Positions 32,468 to 44,639 are shown, numbered from the stretch's first letter. The stretch is DNA of 64,000 nt from Daedaleopsis sinensis (GCA_033807695.1 CM066310.1:3410001-3474000); one strand, 5' to 3'. Notes: generated by a model not told the origin, from the letters alone. Translations and numbers: made by a program.

Positions 32468-34600
32468 ATGTCATATCCCGGTGATGGCTCCAAGGCTCTT
32501 CCAAAACCTAGGGCATATGTCTCTCGTTTGACTGTGGACCCTCCCATCTCCGGGGCCACCCTGGGAGACCGTATTCGCATCGCTCAAGAGCGCCACTGGC
32601 CCTACGTGAAGAAATTCGTACAGGAAGCCAAGTCCGCGATGGACACTCAAACCAAAACCCCTTCAAGATCGGAGCGAGGGAGTTGCGCGCTTCAAAAGGT
32701 GATCCGCTCCGACCTCGTCAACAGCATGATCAGGGTCGTCGATGTGAGTGAAGTCTTAGCGGAGCCTATCTCGACAGGCCCTTGGAATTTTGAAACTCAG
32801 TACGTCACTCGCCTCTGACAGTCACACTAGACAGACATACTAATCTACCTCCGAGGCTTCCCAAATATGCCACTGAAGCCGAACTCGAACGTCCATGTGT
32901 GACAGTGATCGCCACCTTGGAAGACTGGTTGTATAATCCTGATATTGTACCCCTTGCGACAGCCCGACCCAATCCACCTTCGCATAGCGGGCGGATCCAC
33001 CGCTTCCACCTGTTCGTTCTAGGTGACAAAATTGTCGGCCAACAGAGACAGAAGGATGGCTCGCGTACGGATGTGTATCTGCACCTGGGTCTTTGGAACC
33101 GAGAGGAGTGCTACACATGGTTGAGGAGCAACGGCTACCCAAACGCGGGGACAGAGCAAGGGAACAAACACAAGCCCAGGTGTGTCACTGTCTGATCGGT
33201 CTACCGTCTTGGGGCAGCTCCAATGAGTTTTCTAGAACTAACCCTCCCGAGTGGTTCCGCGGTCGTATCTTCAATTGCGAGTTGAAAAAGACCTCCGTGC
33301 TCAAAGCCACAGTCCCGCTCATCGCCAGGCTTGACGAGCACGGCCTCAACCTACAGGCTTCATCAGCGAACCCTGAGAACAAAGACCACTGTATGTATGT
33401 TCAGGTAAGTCATCCCAATGTCGGCACGGTAGTCTGCTGACGCGTGCCATCAGGTTGCGTACCAAATGCAGACCTCGCGAACGGAGTGGGCGACTCTCGA
33501 GTGTCCCGAGTTCATCGTCATCTGCCACATGAGAGAGAGCGAGGGGTACGAAACCCTCTACATTGACGGTCCCTATCGACGACACGAGTCGGTCCTCGAG
33601 CCCCGGAATTGCCCACAGCCGTTGGAAATTTTTACGCTGGAGGATTACTTTAAGTTCATGGTAAGGGCATGGCTGGTGAGTTCTCGGTACCATGGCGTGC
33701 GGCGTAATCACTTATCCCCTCTCAAGCATGCACTTGACCTGGAGACTCGGCGTGCACAGGAGCATCCTAAAGAGTCCTGGCCTGATGATCTCCCCGAAGA
33801 GGACACACCACAGGACGTAGGACAACCCTCGGGCTTACGTCTACGCGGCGGGGCTGCCTCTTCCGTCGGCTTCCTGGCCAACACCCGTGAACGCGGGTTG
33901 AAGCTGGCGGACCTCACCGGAGTAAACGCGATACGGAAGTGGTGCGCAGGTGTGGCGTTCAAGTCCTGCACCAAGATCATCTACCACGCCCGCGACGGGG
34001 GCGAGATCATATCTGATTGCACAGGGGAAGCTCTCCTGCCCCATGGAGGTCTCATGGAGTCTGTGGTTCGCCGCCTGCTCCCGCGCGAGATCCACTTGTC
34101 GTGGAAGGATTGCGAGATGCTTCCGGGCGGCCGCATGGCCCAGTGTCAACGCGTGCGTTTCTGGGGCGACACGTTCATCCTCAAGTACAACCACCAGGAC
34201 GCGCCCGAGGATGGACTTAACGTCGTCGCCGAGTACGACACCCTCCGCCAAAAGCACAGTGACAACGCCGAGCAGTTCAACAAGCTGCCCATCCCCGCCT
34301 ACTACGGCTTGTTCTGCGACCAGTTCAATGCCGTCGACTCCCACACCATCCTCATGTCGGACAACGGCGACCCTGTCGACCAGGACTCGGAGCTAGCTGA
34401 CCAGTTCCGGGCTGATCATCGCATGTGAGTTGTCTGTGGCCTTCCGCTTCGCTGCAGTGGTCTAACGGTGTCCCAGCGTGGAGGTCTCCAATGGGATTGC
34501 GCGCCTCCGGAACGCCGGGTTTCCAGCGAGGGACCACGACAACTTCCACAATGTGCTCTACAATGGGAAGACAATCACGTTCTGCGACTTCTGCGATTGA
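32468..34600 (+). CDS. Unknown protein with kinase-like C-terminus, five exons
   Basis: Exons 32468-32799, 32856-33179, 33236-33404, 33454-34424 and 34477-34600 give 639 residues without a stop. The first two introns are both 56 bp; the third and fourth are about 50 bp. I do not recognise the family. The N-terminal half has no clear motif. A low-complexity acidic stretch (WPDDLPEEDTPQDVG) precedes the C-terminal third. That last part reads like the end of a protein-kinase-like fold: a hydrophobic hinge-like ILMSDNGDPV, a helix, then DHDNFHNVLYNGKTITFCDFCD, which resembles the catalytic loop and DFG region of fungal kinase-like proteins. The usual HxD and DFG triplets are not intact, so it may be a pseudokinase. 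The gene is flanked on both sides by the same satellite. Confidence 0.7.
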
Positions 34601-34759
34601 TCGCTGACATGCATGGTTAGTATGCGGCTCTTCTCTGTCTGGCTGCCCAATTGTGCATGTGAATCGTTGTATTAGTACCCCCACCGCTCTCTCATTCATC
34701 CCAATCGATAGTTGCATCAGGATACCACGTCGTTGGCAGCATCCAGCATTGAGAAGACT

Positions 34760-35560
34760 GCTAGAAAAACAAAATCAGTAATGCAATATCGCACGAGAAG
34801 ATAATGAGGACTGACCATTGCCTTCGCTGTTGTCGCAAATGGGCACACTGTGTAATCATGCCTCCCTGCGCACATCTCGTTAGAGCCTCTGCAAGGTCAC
34901 ACGTCCTAATGCGCCGCGGGGCCGCGAACGAGACAGGTGCTCGTTCGCGACCACCATAACAATTCTCCAAGTCCGTTTCGAGTCCACAGTAGAGCTCAGA
35001 GACCCCAGAGGGCTCTCTCAGCCGAGCATGCACCACCGCAGATTCTAATGCCTTCCTGTGGGGATCTCGTTAGAGCCGTTGAGGGATCAAAGTGCCTAAT
35101 GCGCCGCAGAGCCGCGAACGTACACCATCCTCGTTCGCGACCGTCACAGCACTTCTACGAGTCCATTTTGAGTTCACAGTCGAGGTCAGAGACCCCAGAG
35201 GGCTCTCTCAGCCGAGCATGCACCGCAGATTCTAATGCCTTCCTGTGGGGATCTCGTTAGAGCCGTTGAGGGATCAAAGTGCCTAATGCGCCGCAGAGCC
35301 GCGAACGTACACCATCCTCGTTCGCAACCGTCACAGCACTTCTACGAGTCCATTTCGAGTTCACAGTCGAGGTCAGAGACCCCAGAGGGCTCTCTCAGCC
35401 GAGCATGCACCGCAGATTCTAATGCCTTCCTGTGGGGATCTCGTTAGAGCCGTTGAGGGATCAAAGTGCCTAATGCGCCGCAGAGCCACGAACGTAAACA
35501 GTCCTCGTTCGCGACCATCATAACACTTCTCCGGCGCTGACCTAGCGTTAGTAATTCCTG
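34760..35560 (+). repeat. Satellite block with ~188-bp tandem units (right block)
   Basis: Near-identical units with GACCCCAGAGGGCTCTCTC at 35001, 35191 and 35378 (spacing 190 and 187 bp), each followed by CATGCACCGCAGATTCTAAT, CCTTCCTGTGGGGATCTCG and CCTCGTTCGC(G/A)ACC. Left of these lies an opposed half-unit. Same family as 31040-32000, where one unit (about 31580-31740) is almost identical. Confidence 0.88.
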
Positions 35561-35564
35561 AAAA

Positions 35565-36700
35565 TCACCATCCACTACAAACACCAGCTGTGGGCCCAAT
35601 ATATGCTCGTTTGGGCTGAAACTTTTTGTGCATATAGCCACGGGTCGAAACCATTCAATAATGCAACCACATGACCGTGGGAACTACGTGGGGCTAGCAG
35701 TGTAGGCTGTAGCCCAACGATGGGTGGTTGGCCAACGAGATTTGTCGGAGCACCTAATCGAAATGGAGTTTGCGTGCAGCATCCTGAAACCTTATTTTAT
35801 GGATTCCCAAGAACCGCACGATCATGGAACTGAGGGACAATCTCAGATAGCATGTCTGTGTCACATTCTGTGAACCAATCTCTACCACCTATCCCCGCAG
35901 ATACAGCAATGGTTAAGCCCGTAATTGATAAATCCCAATCAAATCGAGTTTTGGCCCGATTGGGATGAGTGTGGGCATGTTGGAATCTCCTGATTTTTCT
36001 TCACCTGGAACTGAGGGACAATCCGGGGTTATGTAAATGCCCGTCCTAATAACAATATATGCCTATGATTATGTGCGGGAAAGGCTATGGATACTGTATG
36101 GGGCTAATCGAAGTGAGTTTTTCTTCAATTGGCATGGGAGTATGCTTGTCAGGTGCGCATTATGGTCTACTTTCATGATCCTGGGGACAAACTGAGATAT
36201 ATTCAAAACTTGACATCCCGCATGCCGCAAGCCACTTTACAGTACCGGTTTTTACTCCACTTTGCCAGGACCTAATCGAAGTGGGCACAGCTTGTATTAC
36301 AATAAGAACAGGTTCAAATAATAGCCATGCACCCACAGAGTGGTATCCTGAAGGACAATGTATTTTACACTCAGTCAGTCTCCCAGAAAGCAACTTGTCA
36401 TGGTGCTGCAGCGGCAAATCAGTGGATTATAATAAACTGTGTAGTAAAAATGCATACACAACCTTCAAATATGCTTGGAACAAGATGAGACATGGCTCAT
36501 TAGAAAGGTACTAAGTTTGGGGTGTTTATCAGGCTCCAGGACCGGTGCATTTCGGCTCAGACAGGTGAAGGTATTTATTTCTATAGTATTTATAGCCATT
36601 AATATGTGTTTTTTGACCGATTTAAGCTAGCTGGTGATTCCTGCAGTGGGAAAATGCACAATTTGGAGCGTGTGACATGCTGTAGCCAAAGCCTTCACCC
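35565..36700. other. AT-rich spacer with weak repeats, no gene
   Basis: Short repeated phrases are visible: CTAATCGAA(A/G)TG at about 35755, 36103 and 36271, and AACTGAGGGACAATC at about 35828 and 36009. They suggest a badly decayed tandem repeat of roughly 180-350 bp. No coding frame can be supported. Confidence 0.5.
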
Positions 36701-36708
36701 TCCTCGAC

Positions 36709-36774
36709 GTTAGGGTGAGGGTTAGCGGTTAGGGTTGTGGTTAGGCGTTAGCGGTTAGGCGTTAGAGGGTTAGG
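36709..36774 (+). repeat. Degenerate telomere-like repeats
   Basis: Run of TTAGGG-related words (TTAGGGTGAGGGTTAG, GGTTAGGG, GGTTAGGCGTTAG, AGGGTTAGG). TTAGGG is the telomere repeat of most basidiomycetes. Interruptions show it is an old interstitial tract or a chance expansion. Confidence 0.65.
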
Positions 36775-36880
36775 CTGCTCGGCTCTCGGCTGTCTGGTCT
36801 CGTGCCTCGGGCCTCGGGCCTCGAGCCTCGGGCCTCGTGTCTCGGGCCTCGGTTTCTCGGATCTCGGCTCTCGGCTGAGA
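36775..36880 (+). repeat. CTCGGGCCTCGG minisatellite
   Basis: Tandem 10-bp units of the type CTCGGGCCTCG with variants, directly following the telomere-like tract. Confidence 0.75.
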
Positions 36881-36884
36881 ACGT

Positions 36885-38695
36885 AGAGAACGCGCGATCG
36901 AGGCTTTAGTGTGCCCGCCTGAGCGCTCCCGGCTTGGGGGACCCCCCGAAGGGAGGGGAGGGAGCGGGAATGGCGGGTCCTCTTTCGTGCTACCGGCAAA
37001 AAACAATAATTAATCTGAATTGGGCAGACACAGGACCAAGCCTCACCTTCCTCCTGGGCAAACCAAATTATCTCCAATTAGCCCCTTTACATATAGAATT
37101 ATATATCCCTTCAGTTCGAATATTATAAACACGAGCACTTAGCAGGCACCCATCTCATTCTCTGCCCTCTTACCTCCCTCATGTCTCACTCTGTGCTTCT
37201 GCGACCCACCCCTCCTCTCCCGCTTTTATTTCTCAAATAGTGTTGCTCCCAGACACAAACACACACAGACGTATCCATTAACCATCTAACTATGCATGTC
37301 CGGGCTACCCTTACTCCATTCTCATCCTTGCCCCCCGACTTAGCCCCAGCGTTAACTTGCTGGGATCTACTGACTGGGAAGGGTTAGAGGTGTGAGCATT
37401 GTTCGAACAGATGCAAACCCCTAAGATAGCTCATGTTCTTTACAGTACATAGGCACTGTGCTCGCCTCGTCCCTCGTCTCGTGCCTCGACCTTCGCCCCA
37501 GACCCTCGTCTCTGCTGTCGCTGCTCCTACCACTCTTTGCATCTGCTTGGGATCCTCTTCCTCTGAATCCTCTACTACTCACCTCTCTCTTGTTGCCTAG
37601 GTACCCTTTCGGACTGACTTGTCCAGCTGTCCCCTCACCCTGTTCAGACCTCTTTGCGGCAGGTTAGACACATCACCGCCACATGAGCGATGCACGCATC
37701 CACCTCACACTGCAATACTTGTACCTATATCTCCGTCTCTGTCTCAGCCTCAGTCTCTGTCTCCGCCCCTGTCTCACTAACTTTTGTCTGATCCCCTGCC
37801 CTCGATCACGGTCACGGGGCCTGATTACCTCTTCGTGTTGGCATGGTGTACAGCAGCAATTGGCGGCGACACTTGTCATATGTCAGGCGCGGACGCATGG
37901 AGCGCGTAGTACAGACATTAAGGAGGACGAATGGAAAAGCGATATGGGGATTGCCCTCGTGCCGAATGCAAAGGACCTGAACACATGGCATAAGGATGGG
38001 AGTAGGAACCTTGAGTGGGGCCGGGAGGCGGACAAGGACAAAAGGTACATGTTGGTACTCCAGTCGCTCAGCGCCATCCTTTGTCTGGTTGCTTCACACA
38101 TCTTCCCCAAACGGTGAACAGCACCTGCTGTTTAATGCCCCCCCTGCATATGCGCGCCCTGATGGGGACATGCCCGCCTACTTGAACTGCTGTCTGCGAC
38201 GTCGGTTTTCACACTCATTGCCCCGTCGAGGTTCTGGGACCTCGCGCGCAAGTCCATGCACGACTGGCTCATGTCGATCAACTCGCAGCTCACCTCAGGC
38301 TCGCACACCAAACTCAAATACCCTTCTCCCGGCCCTTCTGCCCTTCTGAGCCAGCTGCATTGTCATCATCCTCGGGCACATCTGCACTCGCCGAACGGCA
38401 CACGCGCGATTGCGCTGAATGCCAGCGGATGCTCGAAATCATCCGGTACAAGAAGTGCGAGCTGGACGGACGCGCGACACTCGACGTACGCACCGCTGCT
38501 TAAGGTATGGAGAGGGGAGCCGGCTGAACCCGAGAGGCTGGCTCTCAGTGTCCAGCTGAGCAAGATTCGAGCGCCTAGGAGAGCGAGGTTTCGTCTTCAT
38601 ACCACCACCTGCTCGCAAGGCGCTCGTACTCCACTCGCGTACTCGTCCCGTCTAGTCTATTTCGCTTAATCATACCTTAAACCCACTCTAAAGCA
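36885..38695. other. Spacer, possible gene relics only
   Basis: A frame at about 37870-38117 with a protein-like composition (NTWHKDGSRNLEWGREADKD) and another at 38256-38669 could be exon relics. I found no consistent splice model and do not recognise a family. The rest is CT-rich and without features. Confidence 0.35.
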
Positions 38696-38700
38696 CGAAC

Positions 38701-41242
38701 ATGTCGACAAGTCACAACCTACCTACTGACCTTGTCATTCCAGCGGATGAACCCGCCCACGCGGGTGCCCCTGACTCCGCTGCAAAGAGGAAGACCAGAA
38801 GTGCGACCCAAACAGCCATGCCAGCATGGCCAAGGGCAAGTCAGCCATCGCTCAGCCTACCAGTTCGTCCAACGAACCGGGCTCCGCGTCAGGCAATCCC
38901 TCCGAGCCAGCTGCGACAACCGGAACCGCAGCCCCTGAGCAGTCCGCTGCTAGCCACCCCGTAGTCCCCACCCAAGGGCAGCCATCGTCCTCCCAGTCGA
39001 TGCAAACCGCGGTGGCTGTCAACCAGCCCAGGTCTGCTCAAGCTATGCCACCCGAGGCACCCTCGACCACTGCTAGAATCCCACGGACGGTCCCCGTTCT
39101 GACGCCAGCCCAGACAGAGACAATGCTCTCTCGACTGAAGTATCTAGAGCAGCTCGTCAGCGTGCAGACGGCTGGAGTCCCTGGCCCCACCCGTGCGACC
39201 ACCTCTCCTCTGGTACAACCCTTAGTCGCCACAGCCGAGGAGAGGGAAACGGCGCGCACTGCATCGCTCCTTGCACACAAGGAATCCACCTTACCGTCGG
39301 TCGCTACCTTACCTGCCATTGTGCCGGGCCAGGTAGCAGACATTCTGTCAATCCGTACGTACACCATTCATTATCGTGCAACGATATGCACCCCCCCCCC
39401 GGCTCGTGGCATGCGCGTGTGGAAGCATGGCATCTAAATATCGTATCCGCACGCTGTCTCCGCACCCATATGCAAGCACGAATGCATCACGTTCACATAG
39501 CATGCTAGGCATGTATGTTATATCGTCACGCTCACGAGTAGCGCATCACACACGTTCATGCTCGCGAGTAGCACTCCGCTCACGAGCAGCGATCGTGACG
39601 CTCACGAGCAGCGTTCCATGCATGACAATGTTCCTGCCTGGCTTGCATGGCTACGCGCAGGGCTACCCTCTAGAATCCTTACATGCTCGTTCGCTCGCTG
39701 ACCCGCCGCATCACGTCGCAGCCGTTCCACCGAAGGTGGATAAGGCAATTAGAGCTGGGCATTACATCACTTACCAACATCTCGCAACTTCATCGCACGC
39801 AGCGGCGGTTGCTCGGGAAGACGACAGCCTGCTCGCAGCGCTCATGGCCAACGAACCGCTGGACAGAGTAGGAGAAGACGCACTCGCTATCACCGACTGG
39901 ATGGCCGCAGCGGATGCGGTTGAGCCTTTGGTCTGCAAATACCACGGCGACCAGCGCGCGAACGCACTTGCGATACACCAAGACCGTGTGCCGAATTTGG
40001 CAAGCAAGTTCATTTGGCCAGCGGCCCGGAGCTACGGCGACGCCATATCTACGCCCCAGCGAATATGAGCACGACAGGGACCCGGAGCGGGTTCGATCGA
40101 GGGACCGCGCGACTCAGCAAGACCGCACGTACCGGAGCCAAGACCCGCCGCAAGCGCGCGCGCGATCCATCGACAGCACGGACTCGAGCACGCAGTCGGA
40201 CGCAAGCGATACTGGGGAACACGGCCGCCCTCATCCCAGCAAGGGAAAGTCTCACGCGCAGTCATCCGCACCACCTCCCGCGCCCGCCACAAAGAGGATA
40301 ACGCGCGAGAGATACCGCATGTCCATACTCCCCATCGAGCTCTCCCCAGCCAACGTGGACAAGGTGTACCGCATGGCGCTGTTCCCTGGTATGCACGTCA
40401 CCGTGTGGACCCTCCTCGATTGGCTGGACAAGGTCGCGATCAAAAGAGCCGTCCAACTCCAGCTTAGCAAGGGCGAGAAACATCTCGACTACAAGTGGAG
40501 CTGTGCCGAGGCGCAAGGGGGATCGGGCAGGACACCTATTTGGTAGTTGCACGATCGCGAGATTTACGAGAACTTGGAGGCAGCCGAGCTGCTCGAGGCA
40601 CAGCACCCCAGTCCCGTAGACCCACCGACGTATGGTTCATACTACACAGTGTTCCCTACGGTACAGCACCGAGGTGTCTGTCGGGATGATGATGGCCGAC
40701 CCGACCCGCTGGTACTCAACGGCTACGTCCTGGCGCAGCGTATCGCGGGGATGACCGATGTGGGACAACTTGCTGAGTGACTCCCGGTTCTCGACCTGCT
40801 CGCGAGGCTATTCCACATGTCCGGGCAGCAATACCGCCACTTGCTCAGCAAGTTCGGCAAGACACCCGCAGTTGCCTTCACCGCTCGGCCCTACGCCGGC
40901 GCCCTTCCCCCATCTGTCGAGGGCCTCATAACGCACTTGGCTACAGTGTGTGGAATCGACACCTTCAAAGCCAAGAACTGCTTCTCGTTGTGGGCCGACC
41001 ACTGGATGAAGACGCGATCTATCGACGCGATCAGGTCGACTCTCGCAAGTGCGGTCACCCTCACTCCTCCGCCATTGGCTTTGTCCATCCAAGGCGCTCC
41101 TGACGCGACAGCCACCGCGGCCCCGGAGCTGTCGCTCGCCACTAAGACCGCCACCACATCCGGTGCGCCGGATGGTACGGCCGCCATGGACCTCGACGTC
41201 AAGCCCCTCAAGGATGCGGCGGACTTGTCCACTGCCGTGTAG
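38701..41242 (+). pseudogene. Decayed gene of unknown, possibly Gag-like, protein
   Basis: Protein-like sequence is spread over frames that can be joined only by accepting damage. The first part (38701 or 38826 to 39354) is Ser/Pro/Ala-rich, with an apparent frameshift near 38815. An apparent intron 39355-39721, unusually long and containing four CGCTCACGAG-type repeats, leads in frame to a globular stretch (PPKVDKAIRAGHYITYQHL onward). A frame change follows near 40045. The last part, in one frame to 41242, is interrupted by TAG at 40544 and TGA at 40778 with clear protein sequence on both sides (YENLEAAELLEA; LLARLFHMSGQQYRHLLSKF). The layout, a disordered N-terminus then helical segments around a charged RDRDP/SR-like region, is reminiscent of Gag proteins, but no zinc knuckle or polymerase is present. 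Confidence 0.6.
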
Positions 41243-43495
41243 AATCCTGCGAGGCCCCGTGTCGAGCGCCTTCGGGCTTCTCAAGAAAAGGACGTTGACC
41301 GTCCAACCATCACCACTCAGTTTACTATTCCATTGACTCTATTTAACTCTGTACGTTTTCTGGATCGGATACTCGATCCAGAGGAGGAGGGTATAAGGGG
41401 CGCCTACTAGGATATCGTGGGAAGCTACTATACAGTACATACAAGTAGTGATGGGCGTTACTGGACATTAGAACGCCCATCGTCTTCATACCCACTCCTG
41501 TAAACCACTAGGTTCTGTCGTCAATTGAACGCGGTTCAGACTATCTCAGGCGTGACAAGACGTATACATAACTTACACTGCACGTGGTGTCGTACATGTC
41601 GCGGTCCTGCCGGGGCACGGTCTGTGGAATGGTGCGAGTCAGCCACGGGCTCATGCACTCTTGGGACCCTGCGTACGTACCTGCAACATCCGGGGTGGGC
41701 TGCTCTTCTGTGCACGAGTTGACAGTGTTGCCACACGAGCAGGAGTCGGATTGAAGCGGACAGGACAGCTGAACGATGGCCACGGTGTCCGCCGCAAATG
41801 TTGCAGCACGCATCCGTTGTCCCCCTCAGCAAGTGCCTGCCGTCCGGCGGCGGAGTCAGCTTGATGCATGGTGAGTACACCCAATCACCCGTCATCAGCT
41901 CGGAAGCGACTCACGCGACATCCAGCCTCAGCCATATGTCCCAAGACACTTACCGACAACGAAGCTAGGACGCAGCCTCCACAGCTCTCACCTTCGAAAT
42001 CGCCCACCACAACACTGACACGAGTACGTGCATCGTTCGCATCTGGTGGTGCGTGGCAAATGACAAGCCTTCGCCGTACAGAAAAACGCACGCGGCCGTC
42101 GAGCGATGTCGACGATGACGGGTTCGTGTCATTCGCACCGGCCGCCGCCAGTCGTGACGCACCTTCATCTGAGGTTCTGGAGAGGCCCGATCGGTTTGAG
42201 AGACGTGCGCGTGCAGGGCTCCTCGCTCTCCTCAGCACACCCCTCACACACACATTCGTGCTTTCAAGTCCGCTTGTGACCCCGTCTCCCCAGCACTGCG
42301 CGTCCGTCGTCGGCGTTCCGCTAGCGGAACTGCTCGTGTGCGTGGTGAGTACATCCTTGCACCCACCGTCGACTCGGCGGCGACTCCACAACTAGCGTCG
42401 CTGGCGGGAAGGACGGACGCTCCGGCAGCGGCGGCTCCTGTTTGCGGGCTATTGCGGGCTCTTCGCTGCTGGCGCACGTCCACAAAAGGTGAGTACACTG
42501 TTGGTGACTCTCAGCGGAGACGGCTCACGGTTATGAGTCCAGGCGGGCGCGGACGGCGGGCGCGACCACGGCTAGCAGTGGCCGCTCGTGCCTACGTAAG
42601 TTCGCAGGCCCGATCGACGAGGACGCCCACTCGTCCTCCACGGCGGCCAAGACCGGGGCAAACCCGGCTCCCGCAAAGATGTGAGCTGCGCCGTCTCAAA
42701 GCGGTGGGAGCGCAGTGTCGTGAAACAGGATGGAAGACGTCGGAAATTCGAGATGGCGGCGGCGGGAGGCTATGCATTCACACGTGCGTGCGGTCCAAAT
42801 CACGGTGACATACGTACTTACAGCGGCACTGTCGGTGCAGCGGGTTAGGGTTATGAAGAGATTATGCACCTTGGGGTCGGCTCGGGGTCGACTTTGGGAG
42901 GGAGACTGAGCCCTAGCGTAGGGTTTGCCCAACCACAGCCTAGGGTTTATCAACCCTAGAATAGGGTTTATTCTCCCCTCCGCAACGCACCCACTCACGC
43001 GCCGTACGGTGCACGTGTGCATTTGCTACGCAATTTATACTGTGGCGTGTGGCGCAGCACCGCAAACTGTGTAGACAGGTGTGCGTGCACGCGCCATGCT
43101 CGGAAAAATATGTACTGGCCCGTCATGACCTCCTCTATGCAGTGATACAGTGCACGAGAGGTGCACCTGCCAGACTCACCCTATAATCTCCAACTCGAGA
43201 TACCCGCCCCCGACATGTACTTCATCTGCACCGCACGTCCCATAGAACCGCATGTTCTCGTTCGCCGGACTCGCAAAAAATATGTACCTGTAGCTCTTGA
43301 AGAGCCCGATTTTTGAGCATAGCGGACGTGAAATACTTTGCTTGATGTCCTTCACAATCTCAAGTATCGTTGCGCCCAGCTCTCGCTGTTGACTCTGAAG
43401 TAGCTGTTGGTGATTCCAAGCTGATGTCGTACCGGACGAGCCAAGGTCGTTGTCCTGAAGCTGGACACCTGGGTAGCACAAGTCTAACTGACCTG
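41243..43495. other. Spacer, no supported gene
   Basis: Several GTGAGTACA donor-like sites recur (41869, 42340, 42488) with open stretches between them, but exons do not join into a convincing protein. A telomere-like tract lies at 42842-42975. Confidence 0.4.
42842..42975. repeat. TAGGGTTT-like tract
   Basis: GGGTTAGGGTT, GCGTAGGGTTTG, CCTAGGGTTTATCAACCCTAG and ATAGGGTTTATTC occur within 135 bp, partly as inverted repeats. Similar to, but not the same as, the tract at 36709. Confidence 0.5.
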
Positions 43496-43499
43496 AGAT

Positions 43500-43594
43500 G
43501 AGCAGGGTGTGTGCGTACTGTTGACTAGCATCCCGTCCCCTCGGCGCCCGGCCGGGCGAGGGATGCTAGTCGACAGCACGCACATACACTGCTC
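43500..43594. other. Long inverted repeat: 35-bp arms, 25-nt GC-rich loop
   Basis: Arms 43500-43534 and 43560-43594 match at 31 of 35 positions. Two of the four mismatches are G:T pairs in a plus-strand RNA. The loop contains the self-complementary GCCCGGCCGGGC. A transcript would form a stem-loop of about 95 nt. It lies about 200 bp upstream of the acidic-protein start at 43789. It could be a hairpin small-RNA precursor, a solo transposon foldback or a cruciform element; sequence alone does not decide. Confidence 0.8.
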
Positions 43595-43717
43595 ACCTGC
43601 CATGTGGGACTTAGGGTGCACAGTGTTTCAGATAAGGGTGCACAGTGTTTCAGATATGGGGACTAGATAACCATCTCAGATCAGTGGCTCAGATTGTGAG
43701 ACATTGCTCAGGTTGTG

Positions 43718-43725
43718 TATATAAG
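43718..43725 (+). promoter_or_regulatory. TATA box of acidic-protein gene 1
   Basis: TATATAAG, 71 bp upstream of the ATG at 43789 and only 38 bp upstream of an earlier in-frame ATG at 43756. Usual TATA-to-start distances favour 43789. Just upstream, GTGCACAGTGTTTCAGATA occurs twice in tandem (43615-43655). Confidence 0.6.
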
Positions 43726-43788
43726 CACAGGAAACCTATCTTCAAGTCACACGTGATGTCTCCCCTTCCTCTCCCCCGCCCCCCCCTC

Positions 43789-44554
43789 ATGACAGCACCT
43801 ATCGGACTTCTCGAACAGACGTTGGAGAACATAGATCCACCCCCACCCCCACCCCCAGACAGAATCCTTTCGGCATTCCACCTCGGGATGAGGCAAGCAA
43901 TATTCTTCGGGGTGAATAATAGCAGAGGTGCGTATTGGTCTGGCTACTGCATGCTCTACTTACCGAAGTCCATAGATGACTTTTGGAGGGAGGACACAAC
44001 GGGGGTTGCGTTCCGCGTTGGCGCCTCGCCAACCACTCGGACGTCGGAGACGGCCGTCGACGGAGAGCAGCGCGACACAGACAGCACGGACAGCACGGAC
44101 GGGACTCGGAGCGACGGCGCCGATATGCCGTCACTTGGTACGTATTAATTGTACTACGGACACGTATTCTACTAACTGGTACATAGTATCTGAATCGGAT
44201 TCGGAGGATGAAGTAGGCGACAAGGATAGTGAAGACTCCGCGTGCGAGAACGACGGGGCGCGAGCGCGCATGATCAATCTGACGGAAGAGCAGCGACGGA
44301 TCTGGGTGCGCAACGTGCGGCAGATCTGGCCGGCCATGACGTCCGAGGAGGCACTGTCGCGGCTGTACAGCACTGTGCGCGGGGACAGCATTCATCGCAC
44401 TCCTCAGGCGGAGGCCTCCACGGTGCGTGCAGCGGGAGAGCAGCGCGAGACAGAGGCGTCCGAAACGTCCCCCGGCGCAGCTAGCAAGGCTGTCGAAAAC
44501 GCGACGTCCGCGACGCCCCCGGTCGCTATGGAAGGCGTCCAAGACCACGCTTAG
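43789..44554 (+). CDS. Small acidic Ser/Asp-rich protein 1, unknown function
   Basis: Two exons, 43789-44137 and 44187-44554, with a 49-bp intron containing a good branch site (ACTAAC). They give 238 residues, or 249 if the ATG at 43756 is used. The N-terminus has a proline run (DPPPPPPPDR) followed by a short globular stretch (ILSAFHLGMRQAIFFGVNN). The middle is rich in Asp/Ser/Thr and, across the intron, reads MPSLVSESDSEDEVGDKDSED. A helical segment INLTEEQRRIWVRNVRQIWPAM follows. The family is not recognised. The gene at 46966 has the same arrangement (MPSL, intron, then an acidic DSE stretch, TATA box at similar distance), so the two are probably paralogues. Confidence 0.65.
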
Positions 44555-44639
44555 GGCGACGCCGCTGGCCGCGGTAGAGGCGATGGGGGTGCGGTGGCAA
44601 CGGCGGTGTGGGGAGACGCGTGTCGAGCTGGGCGCACGC

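Noticed and set aside
36281..36514. Open frame of 77 codons in AT-rich spacer
   Set aside because: Short, in decayed repetitive DNA, with no supporting signals.
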